A stretch of 9,089 nt of DNA from assembly GCA_023249815.1 (NCBI GenBank), contig JAHFBX010000093.1, positions 1 to 9,089 on the forward strand, read 5' to 3'. Shown here piece after piece: positions 1 through 6,566 of the stretch. Position numbers and translations under genes: made by a program. The first letter of the stretch is position 1. Every line of letters begins with the position of its first letter. A model generated the notes under the pieces. The model saw only the letters and a list, made by a program, of their open reading frames with translations, ran no database searches and had not been told where the DNA came from. Source of the stretch: Candidatus Eiseniibacteriota bacterium (GTDB taxonomy: Bacteria; Eisenbacteria; RBG-16-71-46).

Positions 1-1668
1 GAGTTCGACGTGCAGTTCGTGGGCGCCGGCCCGGCGGGGCTGGCGGGCGCGATACACCTGGCGAACCTCGCGGCGAGGCAGCGTGAGACCGCCGCGGCCG
101 CGGGTGCGACGCCGCTGCCAGAGTTGAACATCGCGGTGCTCGAGAAGTCGGCCGAGGTGGGCGCGCACGGCATCTCGGGCGCGGTCATGGACCCGCGCGC
201 GCTGCGCGAACTCCTCCCGGACTACGCGAGCCAGGGCTGCCCCATCGAGTCCGAGGTCACGGGCGACGACGTCTACATCCTGTTCGAGCGCTCCGCGTTC
301 CGCCTGCCGCTCGTGCCGCCCGCGCTCCAGAACCACGGCAACGCTGTGGTGAGCCTCGGCGACCTCACGCGCTGGCTCGCGGCCCAGGCCGAGGAGCGCG
401 GCGTGCTGATCGCCACCGAGACGCCAGCGCAGACGCCCCTGCTCGACGACGATCGCGTGCTCGGCGTGCGCTCGGGCGACAAGGGTGTGGGCAAGCAGGG
501 CGAGCACAAGCCCACGTACCAGCCCGGCGCGGACTGCCTCGCCAAGGTCACCGTGCTGTGCGAGGGCCCGCGCGGGACGCTGGGCAAGCAGCTCGAGCAG
601 CGCCTGGGGCTCGCTCGCGACCGCGAACCCCAGGTTTACGCCACGGGCGTCAAGGAACTCTGGGAGGTGCCGGCTGGGAAGGCGAAGAAGGGCCGCGTGC
701 TCCACACCATGAACTGGCCACTTCCCGCGAGCACGTTCGGCGGCGGGTTCATCTACGGGCTCTCGGACTCGCTCTGGTACGTGGGCTTCGTCACCGGACT
801 CGACGCGCGCGATCCGACCAGTGACCCGCACGGCAACCTGCAACGCTTCAAGACGCATCCGCTCGTACGCGCGCTGCTCGAGGGCGGCAGGCCGCTGTCG
901 TATGGGGCCAAGGCGATTCCCGAGGGCGGCTGGTACGCGATGCCGCGGCTCTACGCCGACGGCCTCCTGCTCGCCGGCGACACGGCCGGCTTCCTGAACG
1001 GCGGCCGACTCAAGGGCATTCACCTCGCCATCAAGAGCGGCATGCTCGCGGCCGAGCAGGCGTTCGACTGCCTGCTCGCGAACGACTTCTCGGCCGCGAA
1101 GCTCGCTGGCTACGAGAAGCGCGTGGCCGACTCCTGGGCCGGCGCTGAGCTCAAGGGCATGCGCAACTTCCACCAGGCGTTCGACGGCGGACTGTGGACG
1201 GCGCTTCTCCGCACCGGTTTCCAGATGTTCATGGGCGGGCTGGATCCGCTCGGCGACCACCTGAAGGGTCACGCGGGCCACGAGCGCATGGCGAAGCTCC
1301 GCGACGTGCATCCGGGCGGGAAGCCCGCGCCGCTCAAGGCGGATGGCAAGCTCACGTTCGACAAGCTCGCCGACGTCTATCTCTCCGGCACGATGCACGA
1401 CGAGGACCAGCCCGTGCACCTGCTCGTGGCCGACACCAGCGTGTGCGCCACGAAGTGCCGCGAGGAGTACGGCAACCCTTGCCAGCACTTCTGTCCCGCG
1501 AGCGTCTACGAGATGGTGCAGGACCCGGAGAAGGAAGGCGCACTCAAGCTGCAGATCAACGCGTCCAACTGCGTCCACTGCAAGACCTGCGACATCGCCG
1601 ACCCGTACCAGATCATCACCTGGACGACGCCCGAGGGCGGTGGCGGTCCCAACTACAAGCGGCTGTAG
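1..1668 (+). CDS. Electron transfer flavoprotein:ubiquinone oxidoreductase (ETF-QO), 5' partial
   Basis: ETF-QO takes electrons from reduced ETF, which is fed by acyl-CoA and other dehydrogenases, and passes them through FAD and one [4Fe-4S] cluster to membrane ubiquinone. The frame is open from base 1, so the true start lies upstream; the GTG at 10 falls inside the FAD fold and is not the start. Counting from the first visible codon, the dinucleotide-binding motif VGAGPAG is at residues 7-13. The end of the FAD domain is seen in LLAGDTAGFLN and the following GGRLKGIHLAIKSG. The C-terminal ferredoxin-like part has the expected ligands, C498 (FCPA) and C524/C527/C530 (CVHCKTC), and the family signature WTTPEGGGGPNY ends the protein. 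The visible 555 residues match the usual family length, so only a few codons are missing. No ETF genes are in view. It converges with the next gene. Identity is very secure. Confidence 0.97.
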   Translation, partial: EFDVQFVGAGPAGLAGAIHLANLAARQRETAAAAGATPLPELNIAVLEKSAEVGAHGISGAVMDPRALRELLPDYASQGCPIESEVTGDDVYILFERSAFRLPLVPPALQNHGNAVVSLGDLTRWLAAQAEERGVLIATETPAQTPLLDDDRVLGVRSGDKGVGKQGEHKPTYQPGADCLAKVTVLCEGPRGTLGKQLEQRLGLARDREPQVYATGVKELWEVPAGKAKKGRVLHTMNWPLPASTFGGGFIYGLSDSLWYVGFVTGLDARDPTSDPHGNLQRFKTHPLVRALLEGGRPLSYGAKAIPEGGWYAMPRLYADGLLLAGDTAGFLNGGRLKGIHLAIKSGMLAAEQAFDCLLANDFSAAKLAGYEKRVADSWAGAELKGMRNFHQAFDGGLWTALLRTGFQMFMGGLDPLGDHLKGHAGHERMAKLRDVHPGGKPAPLKADGKLTFDKLADVYLSGTMHDEDQPVHLLVADTSVCATKCREEYGNPCQHFCPASVYEMVQDPEKEGALKLQINASNCVHCKTCDIADPYQIITWTTPEGGGGPNYKRL

Positions 1669-1718
1669 CGAGCGAGGGCTCGGGCCTCACGGCGCCGCCT
1701 TCTCGACCTCCACCCACA

Positions 1719-1789
1719 GGCTTCGGGCCGCTTCTCGGAGGAACTCCGCGTGCCCTGGTGCGCTGGCAGCCCGAGCCCGCCCCGAAGCC
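1719..1789. repeat. 9-bp inverted repeat with 53-bp loop
   Basis: GGCTTCGGG at 1719-1727 is perfectly complementary to CCCGAAGCC at 1781-1789. It could pair in a transcript from either strand near the ends of the two convergent genes. In DNA this GC-rich a 9-bp pair over this distance may arise by chance, so functional significance is uncertain. Confidence 0.35.
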
Positions 1790-1830
1790 CGACGGCCACC
1801 CTCACACGAGAGCGGCCGTCGAGCGAAGCT

Positions 1831-1845
1831 CCGGACGTCGTCCGG
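1831..1845. terminator. Possible weak terminator hairpin between convergent genes
   Basis: CCGGAC at 1831-1836 and GTCCGG at 1840-1845 form a perfect 6-bp GC stem with a 3-base loop. It lies 11 bp beyond the stop codon of the minus-strand secreted-protein gene and could serve either strand. No poly-T tract follows on either side, so it is not a classic intrinsic terminator. Confidence 0.25.
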
Positions 1846-1855
1846 CCACTTCTGA

Positions 1856-2809
1856 CTAGCGGTAGATCGCCTTCACATCGCTCCAGGTGCTCGACTTCAC
1901 GTTCGTCGTGACGTGGCACTGGATGTCGCCCGACTCCTCGGTGTTGAACTCCTCGAGGTCGTCGGTCAGGTGGCTCGTGATGTCGGGCGAGAGATAGCCC
2001 GTGCCGATCGGCGGGATGATGCGGCTGCCGATGAGCGCGTCCGCGGTGGAGATGGCGCCCGTGATGATCGAAGGCGGGATCGCACCGGAGATGATGTTCA
2101 GCTTGGCCGCCATGAGCTGGTGCGCGAGCGAGATCAAGCCATTGCCCGCGGCCGGCGTGTTCCAGATGGCGAGCAGCTGCACCTTGGTGTAGATGATGTT
2201 CCCGAGCCGCAGCGCGTTGACCGGCCAGGCCTCGGGATGTGTCTTCCAGTAGCCCTGCGAGCGCACGCATTCGTTCGTGCCACCGTTCTGCTTGGTGGTG
2301 GCGAAGAAGGTGCCGCTGAACGGACTGGGCTCGATCAGGTCATTGCCGCCGCCCGTGCTCCCGCCGTCGCCATTCGCGCGAACGCGAACCACGTATTCCG
2401 TACCCACCGCCATCTCGCCGGGGTTCGTCGCGAGCACGCCGGTCTCGTCGAAGATGTCGCCAATCTCCACCGTGGCGACCTGTCCGGGTCCGAGCAGGAA
2501 CGATGTGGTGCCCTCGACGGTGTTGAGCGTGGGCGAGCCGAGGTATATCGCGGACTGGATCGAGGGATCGAGCGGATCCGTGGGCCAGCCGCCGTTCGTG
2601 TCGAAAAGGCTGCGCAGCATCCACTCGATCGCGAATCCGTTGGGCGCGCCACTCACACCCGCGGTCACGTCGAGGTGGATGACGGTCGTCGCCTCGGCGC
2701 CCGGATCCAATGACGGCGCATCAAGTGCGACGGGTTCGGCGGCCAACGCCGCGCTGCACATCAACAGACCTGCGCAGGCGAGCACGAACACACGGTTTCG
2801 CAAGAGCAT
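1856..2809 (-). CDS. Secreted protein of unknown function with a QGYWKTHP-type domain
   Basis: This is a 317-residue exported protein with no function I can name. Residues 1-23 form a Sec signal peptide: basic MLLRNR, a hydrophobic core, then AALA before AEP. Residues 24 to about 172 read as a beta-rich, possibly fibronectin III-like region ending in VRVRANG and FSGTFFATT. A Gly/Ser/Asn-rich stretch lies at 147-157. The second half begins with CVRSQGYWKTHPEAWPV (181-197), continues with LLAIWNTPAAGNGLISLAHQ (212-231), and has a later Cys at 298 that could pair with C181. I recall the QGYWKTHP...GNGLI..AHQL..AKLN pattern from secreted proteins of environmental bacteria; its function is unknown to me. 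A GGGAG lies 12 bases before the ATG. The gene stands alone, divergent from the lipoprotein gene. The signal peptide and domain pattern are seen; surface or extracellular location is inferred. Confidence 0.85.
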   Translation of the reverse strand: MLLRNRVFVLACAGLLMCSAALAAEPVALDAPSLDPGAEATTVIHLDVTAGVSGAPNGFAIEWMLRSLFDTNGGWPTDPLDPSIQSAIYLGSPTLNTVEGTTSFLLGPGQVATVEIGDIFDETGVLATNPGEMAVGTEYVVRVRANGDGGSTGGGNDLIEPSPFSGTFFATTKQNGGTNECVRSQGYWKTHPEAWPVNALRLGNIIYTKVQLLAIWNTPAAGNGLISLAHQLMAAKLNIISGAIPPSIITGAISTADALIGSRIIPPIGTGYLSPDITSHLTDDLEEFNTEESGDIQCHVTTNVKSSTWSDVKAIYR

Positions 2810-2901
2810 AGGACTGGGGGCTCCCGTTGCTATGGATGTCTCGCAGGTCGCATCAGGCCGTCAGCTTCGGGGGGAGCCTGCTGCAATGGATGGTTAACTC
2901 T

Positions 2902-2931
2902 ATCGTAATAGGTGACATTGAGCTCGCACAA
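2902..2931 (-). promoter_or_regulatory. Tentative sigma70-like promoter for the secreted-protein gene
   Basis: Read on the minus strand, TTGTGC (2931-2926) is followed after 18 bases by TACGAT (2907-2902), about 93 bases upstream of the ATG at 2809. It sits in the only clearly AT-rich stretch of the window (about 58% A+T over 2881-2940), between two divergent genes. The match to consensus is imperfect and the phylum's promoter consensus is unknown, so this is only a candidate. I saw no convincing promoter on the plus strand for the lipoprotein gene. Confidence 0.25.
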
Positions 2932-2991
2932 CGCTAATTTGCGCAAGTTGACCCATGAGCTGGACGGTCAGGCCACTCGGAGCCATCTAAC

Positions 2992-4035
2992 ATGGTGCGG
3001 CACTTGGCGATAGCAGAATACTTGCCGTTCTTGCTGGGAATCTCGCTCCTGGCTGCCGGATGCGCAGTGGATGGCGGCCCGCCGGAAGCCACGCAATCCC
3101 CAGCCCCTCCCCAGCAATCGGCCGCTCGCCTGGGCCTGGCCGCTCCGCTCCGTCCATTCCACGACGAGCTGGAGCCCTACGGCGACTGGGTGCTCATCGA
3201 ACCGCAGGGCTGGGTGTTCCGTCCGCGAGTCAACACCGTCGCGTGGCGCCCCTACCAAGACGGTCACTGGGAGCCGTCGTACACCTACGGGTGGGTGTGG
3301 GAGTCGAACGAGCCGTTCGGCTGGATCACCGACCACTACGGTTTCTGGTTCCACGACGAGTTCCAGGGCTGGGTCTGGCAACCTCACGGCGCATGGGCGC
3401 CGTCGTGGGTGGCGTGGGTCGAGGTGGGCGACTTCGTGGGTTGGGCACCTCTGCCACCGTCGAGCGTGACGAACTTCGACGAGGTGCCGGGCGGCATGTT
3501 CACGTTCATGAGCACCCGTGCCCTCGCGAACCCGAGCGGGGGCGCACGGGCGAGCTTCGTCAACGACATCCCCGACGACCCCAGGGGCGTGCGTCCCATC
3601 GACCGCATCGCGTCGCTGCATGGCGTCTACTGGAACGCCGGCCCCGACCCCGAAGCCATCTTCGGCGTTGGGTCCGCGGACCGGATGCGAATCGACGAGC
3701 GCGACGGACGCGTGGCGCTGCCCGCACCGCCCCTCAAGCTCGCCGCCACGGCCGAAGTGGATCTGCGCCTGCTCGAATCACGGACGACTCGCGCCTGGAG
3801 CGAGGCGCGTCGCGAGCTCGACGCCATGCGGGCGCGTCGAGCTGGCGCGAGCGGCGGGGCGACGCCGCCGCCCGCCCGCGAGCCGATCCGTTCCGAACGG
3901 ACGGCGGCACGCTTCAAGCCGGGGGCGGCGTTCGTCGATACGCTCGCGGATTCCACGCTCGCCGATTCGCTCAGGCGCGTGAAGCGCGCCGCCAAGCCCG
4001 GCGTGCCGAGGCCGCCCCGGCGGAACCCGCGCTGA
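2992..4035 (+). CDS. Tryptophan-rich DUF6600-like lipoprotein
   Basis: The 347-residue product has a hydrophobic N-terminus (residues 10-23) ending in LLAAGC. This is a lipobox-like sequence with Cys24 as the probable lipidated residue, although Ala rather than Leu is at -3. After a Pro/Gln-rich linker comes a Trp-rich module at about 63-156, from YGDW to GWAPLPP. It holds 14 Trp in about 94 residues as repeated GWVF/GWVW elements separated by YG..W and HYGFW units. This pattern matches the DUF6600 family of envelope proteins, whose biochemical role is unknown. Residues 156-347 are low in Trp, rich in Arg/Ala/Asp, and have a very basic tail. The ATG is supported by GGAG at 2979-2982, 9 bases upstream. 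queG follows 29 bp downstream, so the two are probably cotranscribed, but no functional link is evident. Confidence 0.87.
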   Translation: MVRHLAIAEYLPFLLGISLLAAGCAVDGGPPEATQSPAPPQQSAARLGLAAPLRPFHDELEPYGDWVLIEPQGWVFRPRVNTVAWRPYQDGHWEPSYTYGWVWESNEPFGWITDHYGFWFHDEFQGWVWQPHGAWAPSWVAWVEVGDFVGWAPLPPSSVTNFDEVPGGMFTFMSTRALANPSGGARASFVNDIPDDPRGVRPIDRIASLHGVYWNAGPDPEAIFGVGSADRMRIDERDGRVALPAPPLKLAATAEVDLRLLESRTTRAWSEARRELDAMRARRAGASGGATPPPAREPIRSERTAARFKPGAAFVDTLADSTLADSLRRVKRAAKPGVPRPPRRNPR

Positions 4036-4064
4036 CGCTGTCTCCGGCCGTCGCGACCGCGAGG

Positions 4065-5195
4065 TTGAAGTCGCGGGCGCTGGAGTTGGGCTTCGATGCC
4101 GTCGGGGTCGCCCGGCTGGAACCGCTTGAAGCGCGCGCGCACTTCGAGGCGTGGCTCGCGGCAGGCCGGCACGGCGAGATGCACTGGCTCGCCTCCGAGA
4201 AGCATCGCGAGCGGCGTGCCGACCCCTCCCAGCTCGTGCCGGGCATCCGCGCCGTGGTGTGCGTGGCGCTGTGTCATCCGCCTGATCGGGACGCGGGGCG
4301 AGACCAGCGCCTGGGCCGCATCGCCCGCTATGCCTCGGGCGAGGACTACCACCGCATCATGAAGGACAAGCTGCTCCAGCTCGAGCGCTGGATCCAGCGC
4401 GAGCTGTTCCCCGGCTCGGGCTCGCTGTGGTACGCGGACACCGGCGCCATCCTCGAGCGCGGCTGGGCCGAGCGCGCCGGATTGGGCTGGGTGGGCAAGC
4501 ACGCCGGCGTGCTGAGCGAGACGCTTGGCTCGTGGTTCCTCCTGGGCGAGCTGCTCGTGGATCGCGAGCTCGTGCCCGACGCACCGGTGGCGGAGCGCTG
4601 TGGCACGTGCGCGCGCTGCCTCGACGGCTGCCCCACGCGCGCCATCGTCTCGCCCTACCAGCTGGACGCGAGACGCTGCATCTCGTACCTCACCATCGAG
4701 CACAAGGGCCCGATCCCGCGCGAGCTCAGACCGCTGATCGGCGACTGGGTGTTCGGCTGCGATGTGTGCCAGGAGGTGTGCCCGTGGAATCGGTTCGCGC
4801 CACCGGCACGCGAGGCTCGCCTGCACGCCGCGTCGCTCGAGGGCTGGTCGCTCGAGCGCTTCCTCTCGCTCGACGAGCCGGCGTTTCTCGAGCTCTTCGC
4901 CACGAGTCCCATCCGCCGGGCGGAACGCGCCGGGTTCGTGCGGAACGTGTGCGTGGCGCTCGGCAATCGGGGCGGACCGGAGCACGTTCCAGCGTTGGAG
5001 CGCGCGCTCTCTGGTGATCGCGACGCCCTGGTGCGCGGTCATGCCGCATGGGCGTTGGGCCGTCTCGCCGAAGCGCTCGCGGCAAGTTCGCCGGCGCGCA
5101 TCCGAGCGCGGGCCGCGCTGCGCAACGCGGTGGACGCCGAACCCGACCCGTGGGCGCGTGACGAAGCGGTGTTCGCGGTGAGCGCTCTCGGCTGA
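4065..5195 (+). CDS. queG: Epoxyqueuosine reductase QueG
   Basis: QueG uses cobalamin and two [4Fe-4S] clusters to reduce epoxyqueuosine to queuosine at tRNA wobble position 34, the final step of the pathway. From the TTG at 4065 the protein has 376 residues (E. coli about 379). D125 in WYADTGAILER corresponds to the conserved catalytic Asp. Cluster ligands are C179/C182/C185/C189 in CGTCARCLDGCP and C205, C232, C235, C239 in CISYLTIE and FGCDVCQEVCPW. The C-terminal part (about 295-376) reads as HEAT-like helices (GHAAWALGRL). The start is uncertain. There is no in-frame ATG or GTG nearby. TTG 4065 is the only standard initiator, but GAGG abuts it with no spacer and the first helix looks short. 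CTG at 4038, 2 bases after the preceding stop, would restore a family-like N-terminus and suggests translational coupling. It converges with moaE, 12 bp away. Confidence 0.96.
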   Translation: MKSRALELGFDAVGVARLEPLEARAHFEAWLAAGRHGEMHWLASEKHRERRADPSQLVPGIRAVVCVALCHPPDRDAGRDQRLGRIARYASGEDYHRIMKDKLLQLERWIQRELFPGSGSLWYADTGAILERGWAERAGLGWVGKHAGVLSETLGSWFLLGELLVDRELVPDAPVAERCGTCARCLDGCPTRAIVSPYQLDARRCISYLTIEHKGPIPRELRPLIGDWVFGCDVCQEVCPWNRFAPPAREARLHAASLEGWSLERFLSLDEPAFLELFATSPIRRAERAGFVRNVCVALGNRGGPEHVPALERALSGDRDALVRGHAAWALGRLAEALAASSPARIRARAALRNAVDAEPDPWARDEAVFAVSALG

Positions 5196-5207
5196 GCGTC
5201 TCGACCG

Positions 5208-5630
5208 CTAGCCCTGGAGCCGGTGTCCCTTCACCCACGCGGACTCGCCCTCGGCGAAATGCTCCTTCTTCCAGATCGCCGCGCCGCGCTTGAGTTCATC
5301 CATCACCCAGCGCGCGGCCTCGAACGCCGCCGCGCGATGCGGCGCGCTCGTCACCACTGCGACGCTCGCCTCGGTCACCGGTACCTCGCCCAGGCGGTGC
5401 ACGATGACGCAGTGGGCCAGCCCGAATCGCTCGCACGCCGAGCGTTCGAGCGCGCCAAGCGTGTCGAGCGCCATCCGCTAGTAGGCCTCGTACTCGAGTC
5501 GCACGACGCGGCGACCCTCGTGGTGGTCGCGTGTCGTGCCCAAGAACAGGTTGATCGCGCCGCATGCGGGCTTCGCGGCGGCGGCCAGCAGCGGCGCCAC
5601 GTCGATCGGCGTGTGCACGAGCTCAGCCAC
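5208..5630 (-). pseudogene. moaE: Molybdopterin synthase catalytic subunit MoaE, interrupted by in-frame amber codon
   Basis: MoaE, with thiocarboxylated MoaD, converts precursor Z (cPMP) to molybdopterin. The frame from GTG 5630 encodes a full-length MoaE of 140 positions. It has GAINLFLGTTRDHHEGR at 24-40 (R34 matches the conserved Arg), IVHRLGEV at 76-83, PHRAAAFEA at 97-105, and ELKRGAAIWKKE at 112-123, where K114 and K121 match the catalytic lysines. Codon 51 is TAG (5478-5480), between LEYEAY and RMALDTL, exactly where intact homologues have one variable residue; reading frame is kept on both sides. An ATG at 5474, 3 bases after the stop and with GAGG 11 bases upstream, opens an 88-residue fragment (5208-5474) holding both lysines. 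GTG 5630 overlaps the acetyltransferase stop by 8 bases. The gene could be a recent nonsense mutant, a split gene expressed by reinitiation, or a sequencing error. Family assignment is secure; functional state is not. Confidence 0.87.
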
Positions 5631-6291
5631 GGCGCGCGCCCACGCGGGCTGCCTTCGACACGATCGTGCGAGCGGGGCGGCGGGTCAGATCGCGGCGCAT
5701 GATCGGCCGCGCCGGCGACCGCCTCGCCACCTCGCGAAATCCTGCGCGCTCGAACGTGGACTCGAACCCGGTCCACACGAACGCCGCAGGCTGCCGCTCG
5801 TGTCGGTTCACGTTGGGGTAGCCCTCGATCGAGCGTGCGCCCTGCGTTGCGGCGAATCGCGCCGCGGCTTCGAGCAGCGCCGCGCTCAGGCCCGCTCCAC
5901 GATGCGACGCCTTGACGAAGAAGCAGGGCGCCGACCACACGCGCTCTCCTCCCACCGGCGCCAGCACGCGCGAGGTCTCGAACCGCGCGAACTCCTCTCG
6001 CGGCGCCACGCTCACCCACGCGACGGGTTCGTCCCCGTCGTAGGCGATGAGGCCGGGCGGGCGCCTGGCGACGAGCCGCCGCAAGGCACGCCGATTGCCG
6101 TCGCCCTTGCCGCGAAGGAACTCCGCGGCGGGGAGACGCATGAACATGCACCAGCAACCCGCGCAAGCTCCCTTGGGTCCGAACAGCGTCGCGAGAGCGG
6201 TCCAATGCTCGGGTGTCACCGGTTCGATCCGCCAGCGACGACGGGCCGTACGCGCGCCCGAGGACACGCCGGCCGCCACGCTAGCCCCCAC
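5623..6291 (-). CDS. GNAT-family N-acetyltransferase within the moaD-moaE operon
   Basis: The protein has 222 residues and a GNAT fold, which normally transfers an acetyl group from acetyl-CoA to an amine; the substrate is unknown. The fold begins near WRIEPVTPEHW (20-30). GACAGCWCMFMR (41-52) gives the Cys-rich GCWCM signature that I associate with one uncharacterised GNAT subgroup. Motif A reads FFVKASHRGAGLS (124-136), with R131-G-A-G-L as the acetyl-CoA pyrophosphate loop. FERAGFREVARR near the C-terminus is typical of the last strands. The GTG at 6291 overlaps moaD by 11 bases; GTG at 6279 or 6267 could also serve, and the first 18 residues look unstructured. The gene end overlaps moaE by 8 bases. 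These overlaps imply coupled translation, but a role in molybdenum-cofactor synthesis is only inferred from position. Confidence 0.88.
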   Translation of the reverse strand: MGASVAAGVSSGARTARRRWRIEPVTPEHWTALATLFGPKGACAGCWCMFMRLPAAEFLRGKGDGNRRALRRLVARRPPGLIAYDGDEPVAWVSVAPREEFARFETSRVLAPVGGERVWSAPCFFVKASHRGAGLSAALLEAAARFAATQGARSIEGYPNVNRHERQPAAFVWTGFESTFERAGFREVARRSPARPIMRRDLTRRPARTIVSKAARVGARRG

Positions 6292-6526
6292 TCACGGGCG
6301 GCAACAGCGCCAGTTCGCAGTTCGCGGTGAGCACGTCGTCGGTCCTGGCGAGCGCGCCGTCCACCGCCACCGCCAGGTGCGGGCGCAACTCGGCCAGTCC
6401 TGGGTGCGTTCGCTCGAGTACTGCGAGCGCGTCCGAGACGCGGCTGCCGTCCGGCAGTTCGAGGCGGGCGAGACCACTGCCGACGCGCTCTCTCGCCTGC
6501 GCGAACAGTCTTACTTCGATCCGCAT
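6281..6526 (-). CDS. moaD: Molybdopterin synthase sulfur-carrier subunit MoaD
   Basis: MoaD is a ubiquitin-like sulfur carrier. Its C-terminal Gly-Gly is adenylated by MoeB/MoaE-partner chemistry, converted to a thiocarboxylate, and inserted into the MoaE active site. The product has 81 residues, the normal family size. It starts MRIEVRLFAQARERVG, the typical first strand and helix, has the LPDGSRVSDAL turn (24-34), VAVDGALA in the central strand, and ends ELALLPPVSGG with the required terminal Gly-Gly. The ATG at 6526 has no strong Shine-Dalgarno. Only 40 bp separate it from the divergent protease gene, so both promoters must lie within or near those coding starts. It is first in the moaD-GNAT-moaE operon. 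It could in principle be a ThiS-like protein, but length and the neighbouring moaE argue for MoaD. Confidence 0.94.
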   Translation of the reverse strand: MRIEVRLFAQARERVGSGLARLELPDGSRVSDALAVLERTHPGLAELRPHLAVAVDGALARTDDVLTANCELALLPPVSGG

Positions 6527-6566
6527 GATTGGAGCCCCCGAGTGGAGCCCCTATGCTCGCCCGACG

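Larger units (their letters stand above)
1669..1855. other. Convergent intergenic spacer with inverted repeats
   Basis: This 187-bp spacer separates two convergent genes. I find no credible gene in it: the reading frames that cross it lack a start and any recognisable domain. It contains three inverted repeats: a 5-bp stem just after the ETF-QO stop (1669-1673 with 1678-1682), a 9-bp pair with a long loop (1719-1727 with 1781-1789), and a 6-bp stem at 1831-1845. None is followed by a T-run, so transcript-end function is possible but unproven. Confidence 0.6.

Noticed and set aside
1669..1860. A short minus-strand frame in the spacer whose end reads like a protein C-terminus (HAEFLREAARSLWVEVEKAA).
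   Set aside because: It has no start codon or ribosome site that I can identify, is only about 60 codons long, and is out of frame with the secreted-protein gene.
1913..2713. Plus-strand open frame antisense to the secreted-protein gene.
   Set aside because: The product is Arg/Asp/Gly-rich with no recognisable motif, while the opposite strand encodes a signal peptide and a recognisable domain.
3627..5042. A 471-codon open frame on the minus strand opposite queG and the lipoprotein.
   Set aside because: It is Arg/Ala/Glu-rich with no domain, and it lies antisense to clearly homologous genes. Long antisense frames are expected at this GC content.
5478..5480. UAG reassigned as a sense codon in this organism.
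   Set aside because: The ETF-QO, secreted protein, moaD, CPBP protease and UPF0173 hydrolase genes all end with TAG at normal family lengths, so TAG is used as a true stop here.
5375..6205. A 276-codon minus-strand open frame covering the acetyltransferase and part of moaE.
   Set aside because: It is a shadow frame. The frames showing GNAT and MoaE motifs are different ones, and this product is low-complexity Arg/Ala.
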